Assembly (NCBI RefSeq): GCF_029227915.1 | Contig: NC_079876.1 | Location: forward strand, 4,962,001-5,026,000 | Direction of reading: 5' to 3' | Source of the DNA: Hydractinia symbiolongicarpus | Taxonomy: Eukaryota; Cnidaria; Hydrozoa; Anthoathecata; Hydractiniidae | Length of the DNA: 64,000 nucleotides | Shown here: piece by piece, positions 49,601-63,101 of the stretch | Position numbering within the stretch: position 1 is the stretch's first letter | Layout of the letters: each line of letters begins with the position of its first letter | The notes under the pieces: generated by a model | Databases searched by the model: none | Told to the model about the DNA's origin: nothing | Seen by the model: the letters and a program-made list of their open reading frames with translations, nothing else | Position numbers and translations under genes: made by a program

Positions 49601-52600
49601 TCGCTGAGTTTCCGCAATCATTTCATATTAAGAAGAATGTTATTTCTTGGAGTCCAATTGTCTTACTTTCACATTTATAAGGTTACAGTCCATAATCAGT
49701 TCAATTAAATCCCACACTCAATCGTTTCACTGTTAAAAGCGATGCAACCTAGTAATATCAGATAAATATCGCTGAATACATGTTGGTACGAAAATGTGAC
49801 CCAACCGTTGAAAGTCAAACGGACTGGCACCGTTAGAAAGTCAATGAATTGTAGTTTTTGAAACTGTCGCTATTTCTTCAGCACGCGATAACGGCTAGGA
49901 TTGGTCCCACAGTAAAAAATGACTTTTTATCTTAAATCTTAAATGTAGTTCTACCACAGAGCCCCGTGTAGTCCCTGAGTTTCGGCAATCATATCATATT
50001 AGGAAGAATGATTTTTCTTGGAGTCCAATTGTTTCATTTATCACATTTATCAGGTCACGGTCCAAAGTTAGTTCAATTAAGTCCCACAGTCAATTGTTTC
50101 ACTGTTAAAAGCGATGCAACCTAGTAATATCAGATAAATATCGCTAAATACATGTTGGTACAAAAATGTGACCCAACCGTTGTAACTCAAACGGACTGAC
50201 ACCGTTAAAAAGTCAAAAAAATGTAGTTTTTGAAACTGTAGCTACTTCTTCAGTGCGCGATAACGGCTAGGATTGGTCCCACAGTAAAGAACGACTTATT
50301 TATCTAATTTTTTAAATGAAGCGCTACCACAGCGCCCAGTGTAATCGCTGGGTTCCGGCAATCACGTCAAATTAAGAAGAATGTTATGCCTTGGAGTCCA
50401 ATTGTCTCACTTATAACATTTATAAGGTCACAGTCCAAAATCAGTTCAATTATGTGCCACAGTCAATCGTTTCACTGTTAAAAGCCATACAACCTAGTAA
50501 TATCAGAATTATATCGCTAAGTACATGTTGGTACGAATATGTGACCCAACCGTTGTAACTTAAGCTGACTGACACCGTTAGAAAGTTAATGAAATGTAGT
50601 TTTTGAAACAGTCGTTACTTCTTCAGCGCACGATGACGGCTAGGATTGGTCCCACAGTAAGAAATGACTTATTAATCTAAATTTTTAAATGAAGCACTAC
50701 TACAGCGACAAGTGTAATCGCTGAGCTCCGGCAATCATGTCAAATTAAGAAGAATGTTATTTCTTTGAGTCCAATTTTCTCATTTATCACATTGATCAGG
50801 TCACAGTCCAAAGTTAGTTCAATTATGTCCCACAGTCAATCGTTTCACTGTTAAAAGCGATGCAACCTAGTAATATCAAATAAATATCGCTAAATACATG
50901 TTCGTACGAATATGTGACTCAACCGTTGTAACTTAAGCTGACTGACACCGTTAGAAAGTCAATGAAATGTTGTTTTTGAAACTGTCGCTATGTCTTCAGC
51001 GCGCGATAACGGCTAGGATTCGTCCCACAGTGAAACATGAATTTTTATCTTAATTTTTAAATGAAGCGCTACCACAGCGCCCAGTGTAATCGCTGATTTG
51101 CAGTAATCACGTCAAATTAAAAAGAATATTTTTTCTTGCAGTCCATTTGTGTCATCTATCACATTGATCAGGTCACAGTCCAAATTTAGTTCAATTAAGT
51201 CCAACAGTCAATCGTTTCACTGTTAAAAGCGATGCAACCTAGTATTATCAGATAAATATCGCTAAATACATGTTGGTACGAATATGTTACCTAACCGTTT
51301 AAACTATAACGGACTGGCACCGTTAGAAAGTTAATGAAATGTAGTTTTTGAAACTGTCGCTATTTCTTTAGCGCGCGATAACGGCTAGGATTGGTCCCAC
51401 AGTGAAACATGACTTTTTATCTTAATTCTTAAATGAAGTGCTACCACAGAGCCCAGTGTAGTCGCTGAGTTTCGGCAATCATTTCATATTAAGAAGAATG
51501 TTATTTCTTGGAGTCCAATTGTCTCACTTTCACATTTATAAGGTTACAGTCCATAATCAGTTCAATTAAATCCCACACTCAATCGTTTCACTGTTAAAAG
51601 CGATGCAACCTAGTAATATCAGATAAATATCGCTAAATACATGTTGGTACGAAAATGTGACCCAACCGTTGAAAGTCAAACGGACTGGCACCGTTAGAAA
51701 GTCAATGAATTGTAGTTTTTGAAACTGTCGCTATTTCTTCAGCACGCGATAACGGCTAGGATTGGTCCCACAGTAAAAAATGACTTTTTATCTTAAATCT
51801 TAAATGTAGTTCTACCACAGAGCCCCGTGTAGTCGCTGAGTTTCGGCAATCATTTCATATTAGGAAGAATGATTTTTCTTGGAGTCCAATTGTTTCATTT
51901 ATCGCATTTATCAGGTCACGGTCCAAAGTTAGTTCAATTAAGTCCCACAGTCAATCGTTTCACTGTTAAAAGCGATGCAACCTAGTAATATCAGATAAAT
52001 ATCGCTAAATACATGTTGGTACGAAAATGTGACCCAACCGTTGTAACTCAAATGGACTGACACCGTTAAAAAGTCAAAAAAATGTAGTTTTTGAAACTGT
52101 AGCTACTTCTTCAGTGCGCGATAACGGCTAGGATTGGTCCCACAGTAAAGAACGACTTATTTATTTAATTTTTTAAATGAAGCGCTACCACAGCGCCCAG
52201 TGTAATCGCTGAGTTCCGGCAATCACGTCAAATTAAGAAGAATGTTATTCCTTGGAGTCCAATTGTCTCACTTGTAACATTTATAAGGTCACAGTCCAAA
52301 ATCAGTTCAATTATGTGCCACAGTCAATCGTTTCACTGTTAAAAGCCATTCAACCTAGTAATATCAGAATTATATCGCTAAGTACATGTTGGTACGAATA
52401 TGTGACCCAACCGTTGTAACTTAAGCTGACTGACACCGTTAGAAAGTTAATGAAATGTAGTTTTTGAAACAGTCGTTACTTCTTCAGCGCACGATGACGG
52501 CTAGGATTGGTCCCACAGTAAGAAATGACTTATTAATCTAAATTTTTAAATGAAGCACTACTACAGCGACAAGTGTAATCGCTGAGCTCCGGCAATCATG

Positions 52601-53060
52601 TCAAATTAAGAAGAATGTTATTTCTTTGAGTCCAATTTTCTCATTTATCACATTAATCAGGTCACAGTCCAAAGTTAGTTCAATTATGTCCCACAGTCAA
52701 TCGTTTCACTGTTAAAAGCGATGCAACCTAGTAATATCAAATAAATATCGCTAAATACATGTTCGTACGAATATGTGACCCAACCGTTGTAACTTAAGCT
52801 GACTGACACCGTTAGAAAGTCAATGAAATGTTGTTTTTGAAACTGTCGCTATGTCTTCAGCGCGCGATAACGGCTAGGATTCGTCCCACAGTGAAACATG
52901 AATTTTTATCTTAATTTTTAAATGAGGCGCTACCACAGCGCGCAGTGTAACCGCTGATTTGCAGTAATCACGTCAAATTAAAAAGAATATTTTTTCTTGC
53001 AGTCCATTTGTGTCATCTATCACATTGATCAGGTCACAGTTCAAAGTTAGTTCAATTAAG
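49600..53060 (+). repeat. 1861-bp (5-mer) tandem duplication
   Basis: GGTTACAGTC occurs at 49681 and 51542, AAATGTAGTTCTACC at 49941 and 51802, and AAAGAATATT at 51121 and 52982, all at 1861 bp. The copies cover about 49.6-51.2 and 51.5-53.05 kb. Confidence 0.8.
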
Positions 53061-53199
53061 TTCCACAGTCAATCGTTTCACTGCTAAAAGCGATGCAACC
53101 TAGTATTATCAGATAAATATCGCTAAATACATGTTGGTACGAATATGTGACCCAACCTTTGAAACTCAAACGAACTGACACCGTTAGAAAGTTAATGAA

Positions 53200-56100
53200 A
53201 TGTAGTTTTTGAAACAGTCGTTATTTCTTCAGCGCACGATGACGGCTAGGATTGGTCCCACAGTAAGAAATGACTTATTAATCTAAATTTTTAAATGAAG
53301 CACTACTACAGCGACAAGTGTAATCGCTGAGCTCCGGCAATCATGTCAAATTAAGAAGAATGTTATTTCTTTGAGTCCAATTTTCTCATTTATCACATTG
53401 ATCAGGTCACAGTCCAAAGTTAGTTCAATTATGTCCCACAGTCAATCGTTTCACTGTTAAAAGCGATGCAACCTAGTAATATCATATAAATATCGCTAAA
53501 TACATGTTCGTACGAATATGTGACCCAACCGTTGTAACTTAAGCTGACTGACACCGTTAGAAAGTCAATGAAATGTTGTTTTTGAAACTGTCGCTATGTC
53601 TTCAGCGCGCGATAACGGCTAGGATTCGTCCCACAGTGAAACATGAATTTTTATCTTAATTTTTAAATGAAGCGCTACCACAGCGCCCAGTGTAATCGCT
53701 GATTTGCAGTAATCACGTCAAATTAAGAAGAATATTTTTTCTTGCAGTCCATTTGTGTCATCTATCACATTTATCAGGTCACAGTCCAAATTTAGTTCAA
53801 TTAAGTCCAACAGTCAATCGTTTCATAGTTAAAAGCGATGCAACCTAGTAATATCAGAAAAATATCGCTAAACACATGTTGGTACGAATATGTGACCAAA
53901 TCGTTGTAACTGAAACGGACTGACACCGTTAGAAAGTCAATGAAATGTAGTTTTTGAAACTGTCGCTATTTCTTCAGCGCGTGATAACGGCTAGGATTGG
54001 TCCCACAGTAAAAAATGACTTTTTATCTTAATTTTTAATTGAAGCGCTACCACAGCGCCCAGTGTAATCACTGAGTTCCGGCAATCACGTCAAATTAAGA
54101 AGAATGTTATTTCTTGGAGTCCAATTGTCTCACTTATAACATTCATAAGGTCACGGTCCAAAGTTAGTTCAACTAAGTCCCACAGTCAATCGTTTCACTG
54201 TTAAAGGCGATGCAACCTAGTAATATCAGATAAATATCGCTAAATACATGTTGGTACGAAAATGTGACCCAAATGTTGAAAGTCAAACGGACTGACACCG
54301 TTAAAAAGTCAATGAAATGTAGTTTTTGAAACTGTCGATATTTCTTCAGCGCGCGATAACGGCTAGGATTGGTCCCACAGTAAAAAATGACTTTTTATCT
54401 TAATTCTTAAATGAAGTGCTACCACAGAGCCCAGTGTAGTCGCTGAGTTTCGGCAATCATTTCATATTAGGAAGAATGTTTTTTCTTGGAGTCCAATTGT
54501 CTCATTTATCACATTTATCAGGTCACGGTCCAAAGTTATTTCAATTAAGTCCCACAGTCAATCGTTTCACTGTTAAAAGCGATGCAACCTAGTAATCTCA
54601 GAAAAATATCGCTGAACACATGGTAATATGAATATGTGACCCAACCCTTTAAACTCAAACGGACTGGCACCGTTAGAAAGTCAATGAAATGTAGTTTTTG
54701 AAACTGTCGCTATTTCTTCATTGCACGATAACGGCTAGGATTGCTCCCAGAGTTAAAAATGACTTACTAATCTAAATTTTTAAATGAAGCGCTACCACAG
54801 CGCCCAGTGTAATCGCTGAGTTTCCGCAATCATTTCATAATAAGAAGAATGTTATTTCTTGGAGTCCAATTGTCTCATTTATCACATTTATCAGGTCACG
54901 GTCCAAAGTTATTTCAATTAAGTCCCACAGTCAATCGTTTCACTGTTAAAAGCGATGCAACCTAGTAATCTCAGAAAAATATCGCTGAACACATGGTAAT
55001 ATGAATATGTGACCCAACCGTTGAAACTCAATCGGACTGGCACCGTTAGAAAGTCAATGAAATGTAGTTTTTGAAACTGTCGCTATTTCTTAATTGCACG
55101 ATAACGGCTAGGATTGCTCCCAGAGTTAAAAATGACTTATTAATCTAAATTTTTAAATGAAGCGCTACCACAGCGCCCAGTGTAATCGCTGAGTTTCCGC
55201 AATCATTTCATATTAAGAAGAATGTTATTTCTTGGAGTCCAATTGTCTCACTTTCACTTTTTTAAGGTTACAGTCCATAATCAGTTCAATTAAATCCCAC
55301 AGTCAATCGTTTCACTGTTAAAAGCGATGCAACCTAGTAATATCAGATAAATATCGCTAAATACATGTTGGTACGAAAATGTGACCCAACCGTTGTAACT
55401 CAAATGGACTGACACCGTTAAAAAGTCAAAAAATTGTAGTTTTTGAAACTGTAGCTACTTCTTCAGTGCGCGATAACGGCTAGGATTGGTCCCACAGTAA
55501 AGAACGACTTATTTATCTAATTTTTTAAATGAAGCGCTACCACAGCGCCCAGTGTAATCGCTGAGTTCCGGCAATCACGTCAAAGTAAGAAGAATGTTAT
55601 TCCTTGGAGTCCAATTGTCTCACTTGTAACATTTATAAGGTCACAGTCCAAAATCAGTTCAATTATGTGCCACAGTCAATCGTTTCACTGTTAAAAGCCA
55701 TACAACCTAGTAATATCAGAATTATATCGCTAAGTACATGTTGGTACGAATATGTGACCCAACCGTTGTAACTTAAGCTGACTGACACCGTTAGAAAGTT
55801 AATGAAATGTAGTTTTTGAAACAGTCGTTACTTCTTCAGCGCACGATGACGGCTAGGATTGGTCCCACAGTAAGAAATGACTTATTAATCTAAATTTTTA
55901 AATGAAGCACTACTACAGCGACAAGTGTAATCGCTGAGCTCCGGCAATCATGTCAAATTAAGAAGAATGTTATTTCTTTGAGTCCAATTTTCTCATTTAT
56001 CACCTTAATCAGGTCACAGTCCAAAGTTAGTTCAATTATGTCCCACAGTCAATCGTTTCACTGCTAAAAGCGATGCAACCTAGTATTATCAGATAAATAT

Positions 56101-57850
56101 CGCTAAATACATGTTGGTACGAATATGTGACCCAACCTTTGAAACTCAAACGAACTGACACCGTTAGAAAGTTAATGAAATGTAGTTTTTGAAACAGTCG
56201 TTATTTCTTCAGCGCACGATGACGGCTAGGATTGGTCCCACAGTAAGAAATGACTTATTAATCTAAATTTTTAAATGAAGCACTACTACAGCGACAAGTG
56301 TAATCGCTGAGCTCCGGCAATCATGTCAAATTAAGAAGAATGTTATTTCTTTGAGTCCAATTTTCTCATTTATCACATTGATCAGGTCACAGTCCAAAGT
56401 TAGTTCAATTATGTCCCACAGTCAATCGTTTCACTGTTAAAAGCGATGCAACCTAGTAATATCAAATAAATATCGCTAAATACATGTTCGTACGAATATG
56501 TGACCCAACCGTTGTAACTTAAGCTGACTGACACCGTTAGAAAGTCAATGAAATGTTGTTTTTGAAACTGTCGCTATGTCTTCAGCGCGCGATAACGGCT
56601 AGGATTCGTCCCACAGTGAAACATGAATTTTTATCTTAATTTTTAAATGAAGCGCTACCACAGCGCCCAGTGTAATCGCTGATTTGCAGTAATCACGTCA
56701 AATTAAGAAGAATATTTTTTCTTGCAGTCCATTTGTGTCATCTATCACATTTATCAGGTCACAGTCCAAATTTAGTTCAATTAAGTCCAACAGTCAATCG
56801 TTTCATAGTTAAAAGCGATGCAACCTAGTAATATCAGAAAAATATCGCTAAACACATGTTGGTACGAATATGTGACCAAATCGTTGTAACTGAAACGGAC
56901 TGACACCGTTAGAAAGTCAATGAAATGTAGTTTTTGAAACTGTCGCTATTTCTTCAGCGCGTGATAACGGCTAGGATTGGTCCCACAGTAAAAAATGACT
57001 TTTTATCTTAATTTTTAATTGAAGCGCTACCACAGCGCCCAGTGTAATCACTGAGTTCCGGCAATCACGTCAAATTAAGAAGAATGTTATTTCTTGGAGT
57101 CCAATTGTCTCACTTATAACATTCATAAGGTCACGGTCCAAAGTTAGTTCAACTAAGTCCCACAGTCAATCGTTTCACTGTTAAAGGCGATGCAACCTAG
57201 TAATATCAGATAAATATCGCTAAATACATGTTGGTACGAAAATGTGACCCAAATGTTGAAAGTCAAACGGACTGACACCGTTAAAAAGTCAATGAAATGT
57301 AGTTTTTGAAACTGTCGATATTTCTTCAGCGCGCGATAACGGCTAGGATTGGTCCCACAGTAAAAAATGACTTTTTATCTTAATTCTTAAATGAAGTGCT
57401 ACCACAGAGCCCAGTGTAGTCGCTGAGTTTCCGCAATCATTTCATATTAGGAAGAATGTTTTTTCTTGGAGTCCAATTGTCTCATTTATCACATTTATCA
57501 GGTCACGGTCCAAAGTTATTTCAATTAAGTCCCACAGTCAATCGTTTCACTGTTAAAAGCGATGCAACCTAGTAATCTCAGAAAAATATCGCTGAACACA
57601 TGGTAATATGAATATGTGACCCAACCGTTGAAACTCAAACGGACTGGCACCGTTAGAAAGTCAATGAAATGTAGTTTTTGAAACTGTCGCTATTTCTTCA
57701 TTGCACGATAACGGCTAGGATTGCTCCCAGAGTTAAAAATGACTTATTAATCTAAATTTTTAAATGAAGCGCTACCACACCGCCCAGTGTAATCGCTGAG
57801 TTTCCGCAATCATTTCATATTAAGAAGAATGTTATTTCTTGGAGTCCAAT
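53200..57850 (+). repeat. 2980-bp (8-mer) higher-order repeat
   Basis: GAAACAGTCG occurs at 53211 and 56191, AATGTGACCCAAATG at 54261 and 57241, TGGTAATATG at 54621 and 57601, and TTGCTCCCAG at 54741 and 57721, always at 2980 bp. Close identity covers about 53.2-54.86 and 56.19-57.84 kb. The intervening monomers repeat units from 50-53 kb. Confidence 0.8.
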
Positions 57851-58900
57851 TGTCTCACTTTCACTTTTTTAAGGTTACAGTCCATAATCAGTTCAATTAA
57901 ATCCCACACTCAATCGTTTCACTGTTAAAAGCGATGCAACCTAGTAATATCAGATAAATATCGCTAAATACATGTTGGTACGAAAATGTGACCCAACCGT
58001 TGAAACTCAAACGGACTGACACCGTTAAAAAGTCAATGAAATGTAGTTTTTGAAACTGTAGCTCCTTCTTAAGCGCGATAACGGCTAGGATTGGTCCCGC
58101 AGTAAAGAACGACTTATTTATCTAATTTTTTAAATGAAGCGCTACCACAGAGCCCAGTGTAGTCGCTGAGTTTCGGCAATCATTTCATATTAGGAAGAAT
58201 GTTTTTTCTTGGAGTCCAATTGTCTCATTTATCACATTTATCAGGTCACGGTCCAAAGTTATTTCAATTAAGTCCCACAGTCAATCGTTTCACTGTTAAA
58301 AGCGATGCAACCTAGTAATCTCAGAAAAGTATCGCTGAACACATGGTAATATGAATATGTGACCCAACCGTTGAAACTCAAACGGACTGGCACCGTTAGA
58401 AAGTCAATGAAATGTAGTTTTTGAAACTGTCGCTATTTCTTCATTGCACGATAACGGCTAGGATTGCTCCCAGAGTTAAAAATGACTTATTAATCTAAAT
58501 TTTTAAATGAAGCGCTACCACACCGCCCAGTGTAATCGCTGAGTTTCCGCAATCATTTCATATTAAGAAGAATGTTATTTCTTGGAGTCCAATTGTCTCA
58601 CTTTCACTTTTTTAAGGTTACAGTCCATAATCAGTTCAATTAAATCCCACACTCAATCGTTTCACTGTTAAAAGCGATGCAACCTAGTAATATCAGATAA
58701 ATATCGCTAAATACATGTTGGTACGAAAATGTGACCCAACCGTTGAAACTCAAACGGACTGACACCGTTAAAAAGTCAATGAAATGTAGTTTTTGAAACT
58801 GTAGCTCCTTCTTAAGCGCGATAACGGCTAGGATTGGTCCCACAGTAAAGAACGACTTATTTATCTAATTTTTTAAATGAAGCGCTGCCACAGCGCCCAG
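57420..58900 (+). repeat. 743-bp (2-mer) tandem duplication
   Basis: GCTCCTTCTTAAGCGCG, which carries a private short deletion in the GCGCGC region, occurs at 58061 and 58804, and CATGGTAATATG recurs at the same offset. The two dimers are almost identical. Confidence 0.75.
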
Positions 58901-59945
58901 TGTAATCACTGAGTTCGGGCAATCATGTCAAATTAAGAAGAATGTTATTTCTTGGAGTCCAATTGTCTCATTTATCACATTTATCAGGTCACAGTCCAAA
59001 GTTATTTCAATTAAGTCCCACAGTCAATCGTTTCACTGTTAAAAGCGATGCAACCTAGTAATATCAGATAAATATCGCTAAATACATGTTGGTACGAATA
59101 TGTGACCTAACCGTTGAAACTATAACGGACTGGCACCGTTAGAAAGTCAATGAAATGTAGTTTTTGAAACTGTCGCTATTTCTTCAGCGCGTGATAACGG
59201 CTAGGATTAGTCCCACAGTGAAACATGACTTTTTATCTTAATTTTTAATTGAAGCGCTACCACAGCGCCCAGTGTAATCGCTGAGTTCAGCAATCATTTC
59301 ATATTAAGAAGAATGTTATTTCTTGGTGTCCAATTGTCTCACTTTCACATTTATAAGGTCACAGTCCATAATCAGTTCAATTAAATCCCACCCTCAATCG
59401 TTTCACTGTTAAAAGCGATGCAACCTAGTAATATCAGATAAATATCGCTAAATACATGTTGGTTCGAAAATGTGACCCAATCGTTGAAACTCAAACGGAC
59501 TGACACCGTTAAAAAGTCAATGAAATGTAGTTTTTGAAACTGTAGCTATTTCTTCAGCGCGCAATAACGGCTAGGATTGGTCCCACAGTAAAGAACGACT
59601 TATTTATCTAATTTTTTAAATGAAGCGCTACCACAACGCCCAGTGTAATCGCTGAGTTCCGGCAATCACGTCAAATTAAGAAGAATGTTATTTCTTGGAC
59701 TCCAATTGTCTCACTTATAACATTTATATGGTCACAGTCCAAAGTTAGTTCAACTAAGTCCCACAGTTAATCGTTTCACTGTTAAAAGCGATGCAACCTA
59801 GTAATATCGGATAAATATCGCTAAATACATGTTGGTACGAAAATGTGACCCAAATGTTGAAAGTCACACGGACTGACACCGTTAAAAAGTCAGTGAAATG
59901 TAGTTTTTGAAACTGTCGCTATTTCTTCAGCTCGCGATAACGGCT

Positions 59946-60293
59946 AGGATTGGTCCCACAGTAAAAAATGACTTTTTATCTCAATTCTTAAATGAAGTGC
60001 TACCACAGAGCCCAGTGTAGTCGCTGAGTTTCGGCAATCATTTCATATTAGGAAGAGTGTTTTTTCTTGGAGTCCAATTGTCTCATCCAAAGTTAGTTCA
60101 ATTAAGTCCCAGAGTCAATCGTTTCACTGTTAAAAGCGATGCAACCTAGTAATCTCAGAAAAATATCGCTGAACACATGTTGATATGAATATGTGACCCA
60201 ACCGTTGAAACTCAAACGGACTGGCACCGTTAGGAAGTCAATGAAATGTAGTTTTTGAAACTGTCGCTATTTCTTCATTGCGCGATAACGGCC
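59946..60293 (+). repeat. 348-bp monomer with internal deletion
   Basis: About 24 bp are missing: TGTCTCAT joins CCAAAGTTAG near 60087, removing the usual TCACATTTATCAGGTCACGG segment. Confidence 0.8.
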
Positions 60294-61110
60294 AGGATTG
60301 GTCCCACAGTTAAAAATGACTTATTAATCTAAATTTTTAATTGAAGCGCTACCACAGCGCCCAGTGTAATCGCTGAGTTCCGGCAATCATGTCAAATTAA
60401 GAAGAATGTTATTTCTTGGAGTCCAATTTCCTCATTTATCACATTTATCAGGTAACAGTCCAAAGTTAGTTCAATTAAGTCCCACAGTCAATCGTTTCAC
60501 TGTTAAAAGCGATTCAACCTAGTAATATCAGATAAATATCGCTAAATACATGTTGGTACGAAAATGTGACCCAACCGTTAAAAGTCAAACGGACTGACAC
60601 CGTTAAAAAGTCAATGAAATGTAGTTTTTGAAACTGTCGCTATTTCTTCAGCGCGCGATAACGGCTAGGATTGGTCCCACAGTGAAACATGACTTTTTAT
60701 CTTAATTTTTAATTGAAGCGCTACCACAGCGCCCAGTGTAATCGCTGAGTTTCAGCAATCATTTCATATTAAGAAGAATGTTATTTCTTGGAGTCCAATT
60801 GTCTCACTTTCACATTTATAAGGTTACAGTCCATAATCAGTTCAATTAAATCCCACACTCAATCGTTTCACTGTTAAAAGCGATGCAACCTAGTAATATC
60901 AGATAAATATCGCTAAATACATGTTGGTACGAAAATGTGACCCAACCGTTAAAAGTCAAACGGAATGACACCGTTAGAAAGTCAATGAAGTGTAGTTTTT
61001 GAAACTGTCGCTATTTCTTCGGTGCGCGATAACGGCTAGGAATGGTCCCACAGTAAAAAATGACTTTTTATCTTAAATCTTAAATGTAGTTCTACCACAG
61101 AGCCCCGTGT

Positions 61111-61510
61111 TGGGTCACACTTTCGTACCAACATGTATTTAGCGATATTTATCTGATATTACTAGGTTGCATCGCTTTTAACAGTGAAACGATTGACTGT
61201 GGGACTTAATTGAACTAACTTTGGACCGTGACCAGATAAATGTGATAAATGAAACAATTGGACTCCAAGAAAAAACATTCTTCCTAATATGAAATGATTG
61301 CCGAAACTCAGCGATTACACTGGGCGCTGTGGTAGCGCTTCATTTGAAAGTTTAGGTAAATAAGTCATCCTTTACTGTGGGTGAAGAAATAGCGACAGTT
61401 TCAAAAACTACATTTCCTTGACTTTCTAACAGTATCAATCCGTTTGAGTTACAACGGTTGAGTCACATAATCGTACCAACATGTATTTAGCCATATTTTT
61501 TCCGTAATAC
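61111..61510 (-). repeat. Inverted satellite segment 1 (400 bp)
   Basis: The forward satellite stops at ...GCCCCGTGT (61110). The next 400 bp are the reverse complement of a bit more than one monomer, starting TGGGTCACACTTTCGTACC, and end at ...CCGTAATAC before forward satellite resumes. Read on the minus strand it carries CACCCACAGTAAAGG, a deletion of the GCGCGCGATAACGG region also found in the direct-orientation stretch at 61764-62165. Confidence 0.9.
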
Positions 61511-61763
61511 TTCTTTCTTCAGCGCGCGATAACGGATATGATTGGTCCCACAGTAAAGAACGACTTAGTTATCTAAATTTTTAAATCAAGAGCTACCACA
61601 GCGCCCATTGTAATCGCTGATTTGCAGTAATCATATCAAATTAAGAAGAATGTTTTTTCTTGGAGTCCAATTGTCTCACTTTCACATTTATAAGGTCACA
61701 GTCCATAATCAGTTCAATTAAGTCTCACAGTCAATCGTTTCACTGTTAAAATCCATACAACTT

Positions 61764-62165
61764 AGTATTACCGATAAAATATGGCTAAATACATGTTGGT
61801 ACGATTATGTGACTCAACCGTTGTAACTCAAACGGATTGATAATGTTAGAAAGTCAATAAAATGTAGTTTTTGAAACTGTCGCTATTTCTTCACCCACAG
61901 TAAAGGATGACTTATTTACCTAAACTTTCAAATGAAGCGCTACCACAGCGCCCAGTGTAATCGCTGAGTTTCGGCAATCATGTCAAATTAGGAAGAATAT
62001 TATTTATTGGAGTCCAATTGTCTCATTTATCACATTTATCAGGTCACAGTCCAAAGTTAGTTCAATTAAGTCCAACAGTCAATCGTTTCATAGTCAAAAG
62101 CGATGCAACCTAGTAATATCAGAAAAATATCGCTAAATACATGTTGGTACGAATATGTGACTAAA
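61764..62165 (+). repeat. Direct-orientation partner arm of the inverted segments
   Basis: It shares with the minus strand of 61111-61510 the rare TATGGCTAAATAC and TACGATTATGTGACTC variants and the CTTCACCCACAGTAAAGG deletion. The two therefore form an imperfect inverted repeat with arms of about 400 bp and a spacer of about 253 bp. Arm ends are approximate. Confidence 0.75.
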
Positions 62166-62701
62166 CCGTTGTAACTGAAACGGACTGACACCGTTACAAA
62201 GTAAATGAAATGTAGTTTTTGAAACTGTCGCTATTTCTTCAGCGCGCGATAACGGCTAGGATTGGTCCCACAGTGAAACATGACCTTTTATCTTAATTTT
62301 TAATTGAAGCGCTACCACAGCGCTCAGTGTAATCGCTGAGTTTCAGCAATCATTTCATATTAAGAAGAATGTTATTTCTTGGAGTCCAATTGTCTCACTT
62401 TCACATTTATAAGGTTACAGTCCATAATCTGTTCAATTAAATCCCACACTCAATCGTTTCACTGTTAAAAGCGATGCAACCTAGTAATATCAGATAAATA
62501 TCGCTAAATACATGTTGGTACGAAAATGTGACCCAACCGTTAAAAGTCAAACGGACTGACACCGTTAAAAAGTCAATGAATTGTAGTTTTTGAAACTGTC
62601 GCTATTTCTTCAGCGCACGATAACGGCTAGGAATGGTCCCACAGTAAAAAATGACTTTTTATCTTAAATCTTAAATGTAGTTCTACCACAGAGCCCCGTG
62701 T

Positions 62702-63101
62702 TGGGTCACACTTTCGTACCAACATGTATTTAGCGATATTTATCTGATATTACTAGGTTGCATCGCTTTTAACAGTGAAACGATTGACTGTGGGACTTAA
62801 TTGAACTAACTTTGGACCGTGACCAGATAAATGTGATAAATGAATCAATTGGACTCCAAGAAAAAACATTCTTCCTAATATGAAATGATTGCCGAAACTC
62901 AGCGATTACACTGGGCGCTGTGGTAGCGCTTCATTTGAAAGTTTAGGTAAATAAGTCATCCTTTACTGTGGGTGAAGAAATAGCGACAGTTTCAAAAACT
63001 ACATTTCATTGACTTTCTAACAGTATCAATCCGTTTGAGTTACAACGGTTGAGTCACATAATCGTACCAACATGTATTTTGCCATATTTTTTCGGTAATA
63101 C
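62702..63101 (-). repeat. Inverted satellite segment 2 (400 bp)
   Basis: It is almost identical to segment 1 (differences such as AATGAATCAATTGG for AATGAAACAATTGG), with identical left and right junctions. It therefore arose by duplication of one inversion event, not by a second inversion. Confidence 0.9.

Noticed and set aside
58640-58843. 67-codon minus-strand frame
   Set aside because: It is also pure satellite sequence read on the other strand, with no conservation in neighbouring monomers.
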